DNA of 40,288 nt, taken from NCBI GenBank assembly GCA_014653605.1, contig JACWEG010000008.1:1-40288 (forward strand), read 5' to 3'. This DNA comes from Pelagibacterales bacterium SAG-MED37 (GTDB taxonomy: Bacteria; Pseudomonadota; Alphaproteobacteria; Pelagibacterales; Pelagibacteraceae). The number at the start of each line of letters is the position of its first letter. The first letter of the stretch is position 1. The notes beneath the pieces were generated by a model. It did not search any database. It worked only from the letters and a program-made list of their open reading frames with translations, and was not told where the DNA came from. A program made the translations under genes and the position numbers. Shown here piece after piece: positions 1 to 10,228 of the stretch.

Positions 1-1984
1 TGATTTTGAAAGACGTAAATTAGCTGAACAAAGAGCTACGAAAAGACTAAAAGAAGACAACGAAAGTAAAAATAAAAAAAATTTAAAATCAGGAACAAAG
101 AAAAGAGAACTAAAATTAACTGTTTCAAGGGCCTTAAGCGATCAAATAGAGGCAAGAGAAAGAAGTTTAGCGTCTGTAAAAAGGGCAAGGCAAAAAGAAA
201 ATAAAAATTTATTAAAAGATGATGTTCAGGAAAGTTTAAAACCTATTAAAAGAGATATTAACATTCCAGAAGCAATTACAGTTAGAGAGCTTGCTAATAG
301 AATGGCTGAGCAATCTAGTAACGTAATAAAGTATTTGTTTGGCATGGGTGTAACAGTTACTATTAATCAAACTTTAGCAGCGGATACTGCAGAGTTTTTA
401 GTTAAAGAATTTGGACATAACCCTATTAGAGAGGAAAAGGCAGAGGAGATAATTCAAAAGATAAAGGCCTCAAGAACAGAAAATTTAAAAAATAGACCTC
501 CTATAATAACAGTTATGGGACATGTAGATCATGGAAAAACCTCAGTTCTTGATGTTTTAAGAAGTGCTAATGTTGTTTCTGGTGAATTTGGTGGAATCAC
601 ACAACATATTGGGGCTTATCAAATTGAAAATAAAAATAATAAGTTGACTTTTATAGATACTCCCGGCCATGCAGCATTTACCGAAATGAGAGCAAGAGGT
701 TCGAAACTTACTGATATTGTAGTTTTAGTTGTAGCGGCTGATGATGGTGTAAAACCTCAAACAATAGAGTCAATTAAGCATGCAAAAGCTGCTAATGTTC
801 CAATCGTTGTTGCAATTAATAAGTGTGATCTACCTGAGGCAGATCCACAAAAAATCAAAAACCAACTGTTAGAATATGAATTAATAGCTGAAGATTTATC
901 AGGAGATACTTTAATGGTTGAGATTTCAGCAAAGACAAAATTAAACCTAGATAAATTGGTAGAGGCAATAATACTTCAAGCTGAAATTTTAGATTTAAAA
1001 ACAGATTTTGAGTCCAAAGCAACAGGGATTGTTTTAGAGTCCAAAATTGATGTAGGAAGAGGACCAGTAGCAACTATAATTGTAACAGCTGGCACTTTAA
1101 AAAGGGGAGATTTTTTTGTGAGTGGATTGCGATGGGGAAAAATTAGGGCAATAATTGATGATAAAGGAAATAATATTAATGATGCTCCACCATCAACACC
1201 AATAGAAATCTTAGGAATTAATGGAGCTGCTAAAGCTGGAGATGATTTTATTGTCCTTAATAATGAAAAAGAGGCTAAAACTTTGAGTGAAAATAGAGCT
1301 CAAGAAATTAGAGAAGGAAAAAATCCTTTAACATTTGCTACACAAGATAGTGCCTTTTCAAATAAATCTTCTGAAGAATTAAATTTAATAATTAAATCTG
1401 ATGTACATGGATCATCAGAAGCAATTAAAAGTGCCATTAATCAAATAAAACATGAGGAAGTAAAACCAAAAATAATTTTAGCTGATATTGGGATGGTCAC
1501 TGAGACTGACGTTACGTTAGCAAAAGCCTCAAATGCTGTTTTGATTGCATTTAATGTTAAACCAAGCAAAGAAGCAAAAAAACTTGCAGAAAATGAAAAA
1601 ATTAAGATTTCTTCATACAATATTATTTATGAGGTCTTAGATTATGTTAAGCAAAAAATGTCTGGATTATTAGCACCTGATATCCAAGAAAAAATTACAG
1701 GTACCGCTCAAATACTAGAAATTTTTAAAGTTTCAGGTGCAGGTAAAGTTGCAGGTTCGAAAATTACTGATGGTGAAATTAATAGCACCTCTGATGTAAG
1801 AGTAATTAGGGATGGTTCTATAATATATACTGGTAAAGTAGGCACATTATTTAGAGAAAAAAATCAAGTCAAACAAGTTAGTAATGGGCAGGAGTGTGGA
1901 ATTACTGTTAAAAATTATATGGATTTTCAAAAAAATGATACAATAGAGGCTTTTAGCGTTACATCTACAGAAAGGTCCATATAA
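1..1984 (+). CDS. infB: Translation initiation factor IF-2 (5' end outside window)
   Basis: IF-2 is the GTPase that places initiator tRNA on the 30S subunit and promotes subunit joining. The reading frame is open from base 2, so the gene begins upstream. The first 300 bases encode a charged Lys/Arg/Glu-rich stretch typical of the IF-2 N-terminal region, then a conserved IF2_N-like segment ([14 protein letters not shown]). The GTPase core follows: G1 GHVDHGKT at 518-541, G3 DTPGH, G4 NKCD and G5 SAK, then the C-terminal beta-barrel domains. The first internal ATG, at 302, is not the true start because homology-like sequence continues upstream. The stop shares one base with the rbfA start (TAATG), so the two are translationally coupled. 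The order infB-rbfA-rpsO-pnp is the classical nusA-infB operon tail (truB absent here). Confidence 0.97.
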   Translation, partial: DFERRKLAEQRATKRLKEDNESKNKKNLKSGTKKRELKLTVSRALSDQIEARERSLASVKRARQKENKNLLKDDVQESLKPIKRDINIPEAITVRELANRMAEQSSNVIKYLFGMGVTVTINQTLAADTAEFLVKEFGHNPIREEKAEEIIQKIKASRTENLKNRPPIITVMGHVDHGKTSVLDVLRSANVVSGEFGGITQHIGAYQIENKNNKLTFIDTPGHAAFTEMRARGSKLTDIVVLVVAADDGVKPQTIESIKHAKAANVPIVVAINKCDLPEADPQKIKNQLLEYELIAEDLSGDTLMVEISAKTKLNLDKLVEAIILQAEILDLKTDFESKATGIVLESKIDVGRGPVATIIVTAGTLKRGDFFVSGLRWGKIRAIIDDKGNNINDAPPSTPIEILGINGAAKAGDDFIVLNNEKEAKTLSENRAQEIREGKNPLTFATQDSAFSNKSSEELNLIIKSDVHGSSEAIKSAINQIKHEEVKPKIILADIGMVTETDVTLAKASNAVLIAFNVKPSKEAKKLAENEKIKISSYNIIYEVLDYVKQKMSGLLAPDIQEKITGTAQILEIFKVSGAGKVAGSKITDGEINSTSDVRVIRDGSIIYTGKVGTLFREKNQVKQVSNGQECGITVKNYMDFQKNDTIEAFSVTSTERSI

Positions 1985-2352
1985 TGGCTGATAGAATAGG
2001 AAAACCAATTTCACAGAGACAGCTTAGAGTTGGGGAAATGATTAAACAGTCTTTAAGCATGATTTTTATAAGAAATGAGGCTAAGGTCCCGAATTTAGAA
2101 ACTAACACAATAACAGTTACTGAAGTGAGAATGAGTCAAGATTTGAAAATAGCAAAAGCATATGTTCTTCCTTTAGGAGGAAAAAATGCTGAAGAGATTA
2201 TACAAATTTTAAAAGATTATTCATTTATGATAAGAAAAATTTTGTCTCAGAAAGTTAATATGAAATTTTTACCTAAACTGATTTTTCGAAAAGATGAGTC
2301 ATTTGAATACGCTGAAAAAATTGAAAATTTAATCAAACAAACAAATAAATAG
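1984..2352 (+). CDS. rbfA: Ribosome-binding factor A
   Basis: RbfA is a small KH-fold protein that binds the 30S subunit and helps 16S rRNA 5'-end maturation. The product has 122 residues, normal for the family. It shows the N-terminal R(V/I)GExI start region (RVGEMIKQSLS), the central TVTEVRMSQDLKIAKAYV strand and the C-terminal helix with LPKLIFRKDES, matching the usual P.L.F..D.S motif. The start overlaps the infB stop by one base and rpsO follows 11 bases downstream, so all belong to one operon. The position between infB and rpsO supports the call. Confidence 0.95.
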   Translation: MADRIGKPISQRQLRVGEMIKQSLSMIFIRNEAKVPNLETNTITVTEVRMSQDLKIAKAYVLPLGGKNAEEIIQILKDYSFMIRKILSQKVNMKFLPKLIFRKDESFEYAEKIENLIKQTNK

Positions 2353-2363
2353 GAAAATAAAAT

Positions 2364-2612
2364 ATGAATAAAAAAATACAAGAATTAGCAATTCATAATA
2401 AAGATACTGGATCTTCAGAAATTCAGATTGCTTTGCTAACAGACAAAATTGAAACTCTTTCAATACATATAAAGAAGTTTAAAAAAGATAAACATTCTTC
2501 AGTTGGATTATTGAGAGCGGTCAATAGAAGAAAGAAATTGTTAGAATACCTAAAAAAAAATAAAATGGATTCTTACAAGAATGTACTGTCGAAATTGAAT
2601 TTAAGAAAATAA
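2364..2612 (+). CDS. rpsO: 30S ribosomal protein S15
   Basis: S15 is a primary 16S rRNA-binding protein of the central domain. The product has 82 residues against about 89 in most bacteria; the shortening is in the first helix, which begins almost directly at the conserved DTGSSEIQIALLT segment. The second signature (HSSVGLLRAVNRRKKLLEYL) and the C-terminal LGLR-like tail (LNLRK) are present. A clear AGGA ribosome site lies before the ATG. It sits between rbfA and pnp as in most proteobacteria, where S15 and PNPase are commonly cotranscribed. Confidence 0.96.
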   Translation: MNKKIQELAIHNKDTGSSEIQIALLTDKIETLSIHIKKFKKDKHSSVGLLRAVNRRKKLLEYLKKNKMDSYKNVLSKLNLRK

Positions 2613-2670
2613 AAGATCAAAATAGATAGAGCAAAATGGAAAGAAACGAACGAAACGAAATGGAAATGAA
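2613..2670 (+). promoter_or_regulatory. Purine-rich pnp leader with overlapping upstream start codons
   Basis: The 58 bases between rpsO and pnp have no visible inverted repeat. The last 35 bases before the pnp start are nearly T-free and built from imperfect GAAACGAA/GAAATGGAA units. They hold ATG triplets at 2636, 2660 and 2666 before the pnp ATG at 2671. The frame from 2636 runs 22 codons and stops at 2704, inside pnp in another frame. In E. coli this position holds an RNase III-cleaved hairpin used for PNPase autoregulation; no such hairpin is seen here. A regulatory role is inference. Confidence 0.4.
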
Positions 2671-4743
2671 ATGTTTAAAGTATTTAAAAAGGAAATTGAA
2701 GTAGCAGGGAAAAAAATAAGTTTAGAGACAGGTAAAGTAGCAAGACAAGCAGACGGAGCAATCATAGCAACATCCGGTGAAACAGTTATTTTAGCAACAG
2801 TAGTTGGAGCAAAGAAAGTAAATCCAGATATGGATTATTTTCCTTTGTCAGTAAACTACCAGGAAAAATATTATGCAGGTGGAAAAATTCCTGGTGGATA
2901 TTTTAAAAGAGAAGCAAGACCAACTGAGAGTGAAACATTAATCTCTAGATTAATTGATAGACCTATAAGGCCTTTATTTCCAGATGAATTTAAAAATGAA
3001 GTACAGTTGTTACCAACAGTAATTTCTTATGATAAAGAAAACCAACCTGATATTTTAGCAATCACTGCTTCATCCGCAGCATTAGCTATCTCAGGAATGC
3101 CATTTATGGGTCCTGTAGGGGCATCAAGAGTTGGTTTTGTTGATGGTAATTATATTCTTAATCCATCAAAAGCTGAACTGGAGAACTCAAGTTTAGATCT
3201 AGTTGTAGCAGGTACCAAAGATGCTGTGCTGATGGTTGAGTCAGAAGCTAATGGTTTATCAGAGGAAGAAATGTTAAACGCTGTTAAGTTTGGACATGAG
3301 GGATTTGTTCCAGTAATCCAAATGATAGAAGAGCTAGCAAAAGAATGTAGGAAACCAGAGTGGAAAGTTGAAAAAAAAGATTTATCTGAAGTAAAGAAAA
3401 AACTAGAGTCAACATTTACAGATGATCTTAAAAAAGCTTTTGCAACTAAAGATAAACAAGATAGATCAAATCAAATCTCAGAAATCACAGATAAAGCCAA
3501 AAAACTTTATGAGGAAGACGAAAACTACACTGATCTTGACGTAAACAGCCAATTAAAAAGTTTAGAAAAATCTATTGTAAGAACTGATATTCTTAAAAAT
3601 AAAAATAGAATTGATGGCAGAGGTTTATCTGATGTAAGAGCTATTTCATGTGAAGTTGGTGTCTTGCCAAGAACTCATGGCTCTGCATTATTTACTAGAG
3701 GTGAAACTCAAGCAATAGTTGTTACTACTTTAGGAACTTCTGATGATGAACAGAGATTAGAAAGTTTGGATGGACAGCACAGAGAAAGATTTATGCTACA
3801 CTACAACTTTCCTCCTTTTTCAGTTGGTGAAACTGGAAGAATTGGAACCGGTAGACGTGAAATTGGTCATGGTAAATTAGCTTGGAGAGCAATTAATTCT
3901 TCACTACCTTCAAAAGAGTCATTTCCATATACCTTTAGAATCGTGTCAGAAATTACAGAGTCTAATGGATCTTCTTCAATGGCTACTGTTTGTGGAGCAT
4001 CTTTAGCATTGATGGATGCTGGTGTTCCAATTAAAGAGCCAGTTGCTGGAATTGCAATGGGTTTAATTAAAGAAGGTAATGATTTTAGTGTTTTATCAGA
4101 TATCTTAGGTGATGAGGATCACTTAGGAGACATGGACTTTAAAGTTGCTGGAACTAAAGATGGAATTACTTCACTTCAAATGGATATCAAAATTACTGGT
4201 ATTACTTTTGAAATTATGGAGCAAGCTTTGAAACAAGCTAAAGATGGAAGAATTCACATTTTAGGTGAAATGAATAAAGCTTTAGATAAGTCAAGAACTG
4301 ATGTTGGAAAACATACTCCAAAAATGGAACAAGTAACTGTTGATAAAAAAGACATTGCTGCTGTAATTGGAAAAGGCGGAGCAACAATCAGAGAGATTGT
4401 TGAAAAATCAGGTGCCAAAGTTGATGTAAATGATGAAGGAGTGGTAACAGTTGCTGCCCCAGACGAAGAGTCTAGAAACATCGCTATGCAAATGATTAAA
4501 GACATCACAGCAAAAGCTGAATTAAATAAAATTTATTCAGGTAAAGTAATGAAGATTATGGAATTCGGTGCTTTTGTTAATTTCCTAGGAAAACAAGATG
4601 GACTAGTTCATATTTCTGAACTAGCAGATAAAAGAGTAGCTAAAGTTACTGATGTCGTCAAAGAAGGTGATGAGGTAAAAGTAAAAGTAATTGGTTTTGA
4701 TAGAGGTAAAGTAAAGCTTTCTATGAAACAAGCTGCTGAATAA
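2671..4743 (+). CDS. pnp: Polyribonucleotide nucleotidyltransferase (PNPase)
   Basis: PNPase degrades RNA 3'-to-5' by phosphorolysis and is a degradosome component. The 690-residue product has the expected layout: a first RNase PH domain (from about residue 10, with the [17 protein letters not shown] region), a helical linker, a second catalytic RNase PH domain ([15 protein letters not shown], then [22 protein letters not shown], and [15 protein letters not shown] with the metal-binding Asp residues), a KH domain ([15 protein letters not shown]) and a C-terminal S1 domain ([16 protein letters not shown]). It is only slightly shorter than E. coli PNPase. It is the last gene of the infB-rbfA-rpsO-pnp run; a convergent small gene ends 3 bases after its stop. 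Confidence 0.97.
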   Translation: MFKVFKKEIEVAGKKISLETGKVARQADGAIIATSGETVILATVVGAKKVNPDMDYFPLSVNYQEKYYAGGKIPGGYFKREARPTESETLISRLIDRPIRPLFPDEFKNEVQLLPTVISYDKENQPDILAITASSAALAISGMPFMGPVGASRVGFVDGNYILNPSKAELENSSLDLVVAGTKDAVLMVESEANGLSEEEMLNAVKFGHEGFVPVIQMIEELAKECRKPEWKVEKKDLSEVKKKLESTFTDDLKKAFATKDKQDRSNQISEITDKAKKLYEEDENYTDLDVNSQLKSLEKSIVRTDILKNKNRIDGRGLSDVRAISCEVGVLPRTHGSALFTRGETQAIVVTTLGTSDDEQRLESLDGQHRERFMLHYNFPPFSVGETGRIGTGRREIGHGKLAWRAINSSLPSKESFPYTFRIVSEITESNGSSSMATVCGASLALMDAGVPIKEPVAGIAMGLIKEGNDFSVLSDILGDEDHLGDMDFKVAGTKDGITSLQMDIKITGITFEIMEQALKQAKDGRIHILGEMNKALDKSRTDVGKHTPKMEQVTVDKKDIAAVIGKGGATIREIVEKSGAKVDVNDEGVVTVAAPDEESRNIAMQMIKDITAKAELNKIYSGKVMKIMEFGAFVNFLGKQDGLVHISELADKRVAKVTDVVKEGDEVKVKVIGFDRGKVKLSMKQAAE

Positions 4744-4746
4744 AAA

Positions 4747-4866
4747 TTAAAACCCACCTCTCCAATTGTTTTTATCATCGAATTGGTCTTTTTCCTTTTT
4801 AGAGGTGGGTCTAAATAAATAAAAAATAATAAATATTACACAAATTAAAAATATTAATATTTCCAT
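4747..4866 (-). CDS. Predicted 39-residue single-span membrane peptide
   Basis: This is a small open frame on the minus strand beginning ATG at 4866 and ending TAA at 4747-4749. Its first 18 residues (MEILIFLICVIFIIFYLF) form one hydrophobic helix; the rest is a charged tail (RPTSKKEKDQFDDK) ending in NNWRGGF. It starts 14 bases after the fabI stop in the same direction, so it is probably the last cistron of the fabA-fabB-fabI operon. Its 3' half overlaps the inverted repeat at 4752-4810, so coding sequence and terminator share bases. I recognise no family. The membrane-helix-plus-charged-tail design and the lack of other content in the gap support a real gene; conservation has not been tested. 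Confidence 0.6.
   Translation of the reverse strand: MEILIFLICVIFIIFYLFRPTSKKEKDQFDDKNNWRGGF
4752..4810 (-). terminator. Nested hairpin terminator inside the 39-residue gene
   Basis: A perfect 10-bp inverted repeat, ACCCACCTCT at 4752-4761 and AGAGGTGGGT at 4801-4810, encloses a second 6-bp one (CCAATT 4762-4767, AATTGG 4781-4786). Read on the minus strand it is followed at once by TTTTAATTTTT, a fair U-tract, so it most likely terminates the fabA-fabB-fabI transcript. On the plus strand the bases after the stem are mixed A/T without a T-run, so termination of pnp there is less certain. The stem lies within the coding region of the 39-residue peptide. Confidence 0.6.
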
Positions 4867-4880
4867 AGCTTTAACTTTAA

Positions 4881-5666
4881 TTAAGTAATGTTTTTTGGAT
4901 CTGGCATTCCTACCTTATTATATCCAGCATCTACGTAGTGAATTTCACCCGTCACACCGTTTGCAAGGTCACTTAATAGATATAATGCAGAATTTCCAAC
5001 ATCATGAATATCAACGTTTTTCTTTAATAACGAATGGTCTTCATTCCATTTATAAAGAAATTTTGCATCTCCAATTGCAGAAGCTGCTAAGGTTTTAATT
5101 GGTCCAGCACTTATAGCATTAACTCTCATACCTTTTGCACCTAAATCTCTTGCCAAATATTTAACACTAGACTCTAACGCTGCTTTACAAACACCCATTA
5201 CATTATAATTGGGAATTGCTTTATTTGCTTCATAGCTTAAAGTAATTAAGCTTCCACCTTCTTTCATTACTTTACATGCTTCTTTCGCAACTTCAGTAAA
5301 AGAAAAGCATGAAATTAACATACTTCTTAAAAAGTTTTCTCTAGTAGTGTTTAAATATTCTCCAGATAATTCTGATTTATCAGAAAACGCAATAGCATGA
5401 ACCACAAAGTCAATTTCACCCAATTGAGATTTAACATCTTCAAACAATTTTTTTACATCCTCCTTTTTTTCAACATCACAGCTAAATGTAACTTTTGAAT
5501 TCAATTTTTCAGCTAAAGGTATAACTCTTTTTTTTAAAGCATCTCCTAAGTAAGTAAAGGCAAGTTCTGCCCCAGCTTCTGCAAGTTTTTGTGAAATACC
5601 CCAAGCGATAGATCTTTCATTGGCAACACCCATGATTAATCCTTTTTTACCTTTCATCAAACTCAT
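4881..5666 (-). CDS. fabI: Enoyl-[acyl-carrier-protein] reductase (NADH), FabI type
   Basis: FabI carries out the last reduction of each type II fatty-acid elongation cycle. The 261-residue product is a short-chain dehydrogenase fold of usual FabI length. It has the FabI-type cofactor motif GVANERSIAWG near the N-terminus and the active-site Tyr-X6-Lys (YNVMGVCK), followed by the VNAISAGPIKTLAA substrate loop and the C-terminal VTGEIHYVDAGY segment. It begins 2 bases after the fabB stop, so it is cotranscribed with fabA and fabB. The order fabA-fabB-fabI, divergent from irr, is a known alphaproteobacterial arrangement for unsaturated fatty-acid synthesis. Confidence 0.96.
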   Translation of the reverse strand: MSLMKGKKGLIMGVANERSIAWGISQKLAEAGAELAFTYLGDALKKRVIPLAEKLNSKVTFSCDVEKKEDVKKLFEDVKSQLGEIDFVVHAIAFSDKSELSGEYLNTTRENFLRSMLISCFSFTEVAKEACKVMKEGGSLITLSYEANKAIPNYNVMGVCKAALESSVKYLARDLGAKGMRVNAISAGPIKTLAASAIGDAKFLYKWNEDHSLLKKNVDIHDVGNSALYLLSDLANGVTGEIHYVDAGYNKVGMPDPKNIT

Positions 5667-5668
5667 AA

Positions 5669-6880
5669 TTATACTTTCTCAAAAACTAGAGCAGCATTAG
5701 TTCCACCAAAACCAAAACTATTAGACATAACAGTATTTAAAGTAGCTCCCGTTTCTGTTTTTGCAACAATTGGAAATTTTTTAGCTTCTTCATCCATTTC
5801 ATTAATATTTGCTGAACCAGCTATGAAATTATTTTTCATCATAATTAAGCAGTATATAGCTTCGTGGACTGATGCGGCCCCTAAAGGATGACCTGATAGT
5901 GATTTAGTTGAACTAATTTTTGGAATATTATCTCCAAAGGTATTTTTAACAGCATTTAATTCAGTAATATCTCCAACAGGTGTTGATGTTCCATGAGTAT
6001 TTATATAATCAATTTTATTTTTAGTAGTAGCCATTGCCATTTGCATACATCTTACAGCTCCTTCTCCTGATGGTGCAACCATATCGTATCCATCTGAAGT
6101 TGCTCCATAACCAGTTAATTCTGCATATATTTTAGCCCCTCTAGCTTTAGCATGTTCATACTCTTCAAGCACAAGCACTCCACCACCACCAGCTATGACA
6201 AACCCATCTCTAGTTTTATCATAAGCCCTTGAAGCTGTCTCAGGCGTATCATTATATTTTGAGGATAATGCGGTCATAGCATCGAACATTGCTGTCATTG
6301 CCCAATGTATTTCTTCACTACCGCCCGCAAATACAATATCTTGTTTACCCATTTGAATTAATTCCATAGAATTACCAATGCAGTGTCCACTTGTTGCACA
6401 AGCAGAACTCATAGTATAATTGGTTCCTTTAATCTTAAACGGGACAGCAAGAGTTGCTGAAGCAGTACTTGCCATAGTTCTTGGAACAATAAAAGGGCCC
6501 ATTAATTTTGGAGTTTTAGCTCTAGTTTTATCAGCTGCTAAAATAACATTTTCAATCGACGGACCACCAGAACCCATAACGATCCCTGTTTTAAAATTAC
6601 TTACTTCTTTTTCTTCTAATCCAGAGTCCTTAATTGCTTCTTTCATTGCAATATAATTATAAGCTGAACCAGATCCCATAAATCTGATAGTTTTTCTATC
6701 TATATGGTCTTCAAGTTTTATTTTTGGTTTACCATGGACATGGCTTTTTAGATTATGTTCTTTATATTCCTCACTAAATGATATCCCAGATTTAGAATTT
6801 AATAGAGATTGATGAACTTCCTCTTGATTATTACCTAAACAAGAAACTACTCCCAAACCTGTAATTACAACTCTTCTCAT
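5669..6880 (-). CDS. fabB: Beta-ketoacyl-ACP synthase I
   Basis: FabB condenses malonyl-ACP with the growing acyl chain and is needed to elongate the cis-unsaturated intermediates made by FabA. The 403-residue product has the thiolase-fold catalytic set: Cys in [10 protein letters not shown], His in [11 protein letters not shown], Lys in [12 protein letters not shown] and the second His in that same motif. The closing [14 protein letters not shown] is typical. Pairing with fabA identifies it as FabB rather than FabF. Its start shares one base with the fabA stop region (both at 6880), indicating tight translational coupling. Confidence 0.96.
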   Translation of the reverse strand: MRRVVITGLGVVSCLGNNQEEVHQSLLNSKSGISFSEEYKEHNLKSHVHGKPKIKLEDHIDRKTIRFMGSGSAYNYIAMKEAIKDSGLEEKEVSNFKTGIVMGSGGPSIENVILAADKTRAKTPKLMGPFIVPRTMASTASATLAVPFKIKGTNYTMSSACATSGHCIGNSMELIQMGKQDIVFAGGSEEIHWAMTAMFDAMTALSSKYNDTPETASRAYDKTRDGFVIAGGGGVLVLEEYEHAKARGAKIYAELTGYGATSDGYDMVAPSGEGAVRCMQMAMATTKNKIDYINTHGTSTPVGDITELNAVKNTFGDNIPKISSTKSLSGHPLGAASVHEAIYCLIMMKNNFIAGSANINEMDEEAKKFPIVAKTETGATLNTVMSNSFGFGGTNAALVFEKV

Positions 6881-7380
6881 TATTTAAATAAACCCACTTT
6901 TAAACTATCTGCTGAATATATCTTTTTATTATCTGCTAATACCACTCCATTAGCAAGACCTACAGTTGTACCTCCTGGAGACATAATTTTTTTCATATCT
7001 ATCTCATATCTAACATTTTTAACACTTTGTAAAACTTCACCTGTAAATTTTACAGTTCCAACTCCTAAAGCTCTTCCTTTACCTGGATTTCCAATCCAAC
7101 CTAAATAGAATCCTACCAATTGCCACATAGCATCAAGACCAAGGCAACCAGGCATGACAGGGTCCTCTTTAAAATGACAATCGAAAAACCAGAGGTTTTT
7201 TTTTATATCTAATTCAGCTTTCAAAGAGCCTTTATTAAAAGCACCCTTATCATCAGTAATTTCTGTAATTCTATCAAACATGAGCATAGGTGGAAGGGGT
7301 AATTTAGCATTACCCGGACCAAATAGTTTTCCTTCACCACAATCAATTAGCTCATTGTATGAGTAAGAGTTTTTTTTCAT
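6880..7380 (-). CDS. fabA: 3-hydroxydecanoyl-ACP dehydratase/isomerase
   Basis: FabA dehydrates 3-hydroxydecanoyl-ACP and isomerises the double bond, the branch point to unsaturated fatty acids. The 166-residue hot-dog protein shows the active-site His segment [23 protein letters not shown] split over residues about 66-88, with the catalytic His and the Asp of LDAMWQ. The length fits FabA, not the shorter FabZ. It is the first gene of the minus-strand fabA-fabB-fabI operon and is divergent from irr. An AAGGA ribosome site lies about 12 bases before the ATG. Confidence 0.97.
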   Translation of the reverse strand: MKKNSYSYNELIDCGEGKLFGPGNAKLPLPPMLMFDRITEITDDKGAFNKGSLKAELDIKKNLWFFDCHFKEDPVMPGCLGLDAMWQLVGFYLGWIGNPGKGRALGVGTVKFTGEVLQSVKNVRYEIDMKKIMSPGGTTVGLANGVVLADNKKIYSADSLKVGLFK

Positions 7381-7439
7381 AAAATTGAGTATCCTTATTT
7401 ACTTGATTTTGTGATTATATAATATAATTATAATACTAG

Positions 7440-7456
7440 TTTAGAATAATTATAAC
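7440..7456. promoter_or_regulatory. Irr/ICE-like palindrome between fabA and irr
   Basis: The sequence TTTAGAATAATTATAAC is a near-palindrome (TTTAGAAT, one spacer base, ATTATAAC; a perfect repeat would end ATTCTAAA). It matches 15 of 17 bases with the copy in the katG promoter at 7917-7933. The alphaproteobacterial iron-control element bound by Irr has TTTAGAA/TTCTAAA half-sites. It lies 18 bases before the irr GTG and overlaps a possible -10 (TATAAC), so it could mediate autoregulation of irr and control of the divergent fab operon. Binding is inferred from sequence only. Confidence 0.6.
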
Positions 7457-7474
7457 TAACAATATGGTTAAATA

Positions 7475-7873
7475 GTGAAATACGTTGAAAAACTGAGAAA
7501 TTCTGGATTAAGACCGACCAAGCAAAGACTTCAAATTTGTGAGGTTCTATTTAACACCGATAAAACATTTCATTTTACAATAAACGAATTAGAGCAAAAA
7601 ATTAAAAAACAAGCAAATAACAAAATATCATTAGCTACTGTTTATAATACAGTTCACGCTTTTGAAAAAAAAGGATATCTCAAACAAATCCCTATTAATT
7701 CTAGTGAAACATATTTTGATACAAACGTTACTGATCACCATCATTTTTATGATTTAAAAGAAGAAAAGTTGATTGATCTAGAAAATTCAGATGTAGGACC
7801 AATAAATATTTTAAAAAAAATTAATGGAAAAAAAATAAAGTCAGTTGAAGTTCTAGTAAAGCTAGAAGACTGA
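7475..7873 (+). CDS. irr: Iron response regulator Irr (Fur superfamily)
   Basis: Irr is the alphaproteobacterial Fur-family regulator that senses iron through heme. The 132-residue product has the winged-helix segment SLATVYNTVHAFEKKGYL, then ETYFDTNVTDHHHFYD. That His-triplet block is the Irr signature and the proposed second heme site. There is only one Cys (residue 22), so the CxxC zinc motifs of Fur are absent, and there is no N-terminal GCPWT heme regulatory motif as in Bradyrhizobium. The start is GTG; an ATG 11 bases upstream is followed directly by a stop. The neighbours (divergent fabA, downstream katG) match Irr loci in other alphaproteobacteria. Confidence 0.9.
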   Translation: MKYVEKLRNSGLRPTKQRLQICEVLFNTDKTFHFTINELEQKIKKQANNKISLATVYNTVHAFEKKGYLKQIPINSSETYFDTNVTDHHHFYDLKEEKLIDLENSDVGPINILKKINGKKIKSVEVLVKLED

Positions 7874-7906
7874 TATAATAATCAATTTAGCGTCATTTTA
7901 AACCAA

Positions 7907-7933
7907 TTGACACTTTTTTAGAATCATTATAAA
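7907..7933 (+). promoter_or_regulatory. katG promoter with embedded Irr-like operator
   Basis: A consensus -35 TTGACA (7907-7912) is followed after 15 bases by TATAAA (7928-7933). Within this spacer and -10 lies TTTAGAATCATTATAAA (7917-7933), a near-palindrome matching the irr-fabA copy in 15 of 17 positions. An operator in this place would block RNA polymerase, which fits an iron/heme-responsive repressor controlling a heme enzyme. The ribosome site GGGGA lies close to the ATG at 7971. Promoter elements are seen; the regulator assignment is inference. Confidence 0.6.
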
Positions 7934-7970
7934 CTACAATTATCTTAAAAATTTACTTACGGGGAACTAT

Positions 7971-10208
7971 ATGAGCACAGAAAATTTTAAAAATAAATCT
8001 TTTAAAGCTGATCAATTAAGCAAATGTCCTTTTACAGGAGCCGGAACGCCTGCAAAATTTTCTGCAGGAAGAGGTCAATCCGTAAGAGATTTTTGGCCAA
8101 ATAGTCTAAATCTTAAAATACTTAGTCAACATTCTAATTTATCAAATCCGATGAATAAGAAATTTAATTACTCTAAAGAATTTAAAAAACTTAATTATAA
8201 GGCTCTTAAAAAAGATTTAAAAAAATTAATGACAGATTCACAAGAGTGGTGGCCAGCTGATTATGGTCATTATGGACCTTTATTCATCAGATTAGCTTGG
8301 CACGCAGCAGGTACATACAGAACTGGTGATGGAAGAGGTGGAGCTGGAACAGGAAATCAACGATTTGCACCACTTAATTCTTGGCCAGATAACGTTAATT
8401 TGGATAAGGCGAGATTACTTCTTTGGCCAATTAAAAAAAAATATGGAAATAAGATTTCTTGGGCAGACTTATTTATCCTAGTAGGTAACGTTGCATTAGA
8501 CTCAATGGGATTTAAAACATTTGGCTTTGGTGCTGGAAGAACTGATATTTGGGAACCAGAAGACGATATTTACTGGGGATCAGAAAAAGAAATGCTTGGC
8601 GTGGAAAGGTATACTGATAAAAGAGATTTAGAACAACCACTTGGTGCTTCACATATGGGCTTGATATATGTTAATCCACAAGGTCCTGATGCTAATCCAG
8701 ATCCAAAACTTGCAGCACATGATATTAGAGAAACATTCGGTAGAATGGCAATGAATGATTATGAAACAGCAGCTCTAGTAGCTGGTGGACATACATTTGG
8801 AAAATCACATGGAGCAGCGCCAGAATCACACAAAGGCCCTGACCCTGAAGCCTCTAGAATTCAAGACCAGTCAACTGGATGGAATAGTGGATACAAATCT
8901 GGAAAAGGTGCTGATACAATCAGCAGCGGTATAGAAGGTGCTTGGACACAAAACCCAATTCAATGGGATATGGGTTATTTAGACTGTCTTTATGATCACG
9001 AATGGGAGCTTACAAAAAGTCCTGCAGGTGCTCATCAGTGGACACCAAAGAAAAATGTACAAAAGATAAAAATGGTTCCAGATGCACATGATAAAAATGT
9101 TCTTCATCCTCCAATGATGCAAACAACAGATATTTCGATGAAAGTTGATCCAAGTTATGGGCCTATTACAAAACACTTTCACAAAAATCCAAAAGAATTT
9201 CATGATGCATTTGCAAGAGCATGGTTTAAATTAACACATAGGGATATGGGACCAAGAGTTTGTTATCTTGGCAGTGATGTTCCAAAAGAACAATTAATTT
9301 GGCAAGATCCAATTGATAAATCAAAATATAAGTTAAAATCAAAAGATATTAATGATTTAAAATCAAAAATATCAAAATCTAAACTATCAGTTTCTGATTT
9401 AGTTTCCACTGCTTGGGCTTCAGCTTCAACTTTTAGAGGTTCTGATAAAAGAGGTGGCGCTAATGGAGCAAGAATAATGTTAGAGCCACAAAAAAATTGG
9501 GAAGTTAATAATCCTTCTAATCTCTCAAAAGTAATCTCAGCGTTGAAGAAAATTAAGAAACAATTTGATAATAAAAAGAAAACAGTTTCAATGGCCGATT
9601 TAATCGTTTTGGCTGGAGGAGTGGGAGTTGAAATGGCTGCTAAAAAAGCTGGACATAAAGTAAAAGTTCCATTCTCTCCTGGCAGAGGAGATGCAAGACA
9701 AGATCAAACAGATGTGAATTCATTTGGATTATTAGAGCCTCAAGCAGATGGTTTTAGAAATTATCTAAATGGTGGTAAATCAATTGTATCAGCTGAAGAA
9801 AAGTTAGTTGATAAAGCACAATTAATGGGTCTAACCGCTCCAGAAATGACAGTGCTAATTGGTGGAATGCGTGTTTTAGATACTAATTTTGATAACTCAA
9901 AGCATGGAGTTTTTACCAAAAAACCTGGTGTATTAACGAATGATTATTTTACAAATTTATTAGACATGAATACAACATGGAAAGAAACTGATAAATCTGA
10001 GCAAACATTCGTTGGAATAGACAGAAAGACAAAAAAAACAAAATGGAAAGGCACAAGAGTTGATCTTATCTTTGGATCAAATTCGCAACTAAGAGCTTTA
10101 GCAGAAGTTTATGCATGTGAGGACTCACAAGATAAATTTGTAAGTGATTTTATCACCGCATGGGTAAAAGTAATGAATGCTGACAGATTCGATTTAAAAC
10201 TTAATTAA
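7971..10208 (+). CDS. katG: Catalase-peroxidase KatG
   Basis: KatG is a bifunctional heme enzyme that destroys hydrogen peroxide. The 745-residue product covers both ancestral peroxidase domains. The distal triad is Arg107, Trp110 and His111 (RLAWH); the proximal His is His274 (GGHTFGK). The Trp110-Tyr233-Met259 set forming the KatG cross-linked cofactor is complete (Tyr in [10 protein letters not shown], Met in GRMAM). The start region (KCPFTGAG) is typical of cytoplasmic KatG with no signal peptide. It is the first gene of a run with an oxygenase and a DUF2061 protein, 97 bases after irr, with an Irr-like site in its promoter. Many SAR11 genomes are thought to lack catalase, so this may be accessory. 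Confidence 0.97.
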   Translation: MSTENFKNKSFKADQLSKCPFTGAGTPAKFSAGRGQSVRDFWPNSLNLKILSQHSNLSNPMNKKFNYSKEFKKLNYKALKKDLKKLMTDSQEWWPADYGHYGPLFIRLAWHAAGTYRTGDGRGGAGTGNQRFAPLNSWPDNVNLDKARLLLWPIKKKYGNKISWADLFILVGNVALDSMGFKTFGFGAGRTDIWEPEDDIYWGSEKEMLGVERYTDKRDLEQPLGASHMGLIYVNPQGPDANPDPKLAAHDIRETFGRMAMNDYETAALVAGGHTFGKSHGAAPESHKGPDPEASRIQDQSTGWNSGYKSGKGADTISSGIEGAWTQNPIQWDMGYLDCLYDHEWELTKSPAGAHQWTPKKNVQKIKMVPDAHDKNVLHPPMMQTTDISMKVDPSYGPITKHFHKNPKEFHDAFARAWFKLTHRDMGPRVCYLGSDVPKEQLIWQDPIDKSKYKLKSKDINDLKSKISKSKLSVSDLVSTAWASASTFRGSDKRGGANGARIMLEPQKNWEVNNPSNLSKVISALKKIKKQFDNKKKTVSMADLIVLAGGVGVEMAAKKAGHKVKVPFSPGRGDARQDQTDVNSFGLLEPQADGFRNYLNGGKSIVSAEEKLVDKAQLMGLTAPEMTVLIGGMRVLDTNFDNSKHGVFTKKPGVLTNDYFTNLLDMNTTWKETDKSEQTFVGIDRKTKKTKWKGTRVDLIFGSNSQLRALAEVYACEDSQDKFVSDFITAWVKVMNADRFDLKLN

Positions 10209-10228
10209 AATAGACTACTAGAAAAAAT

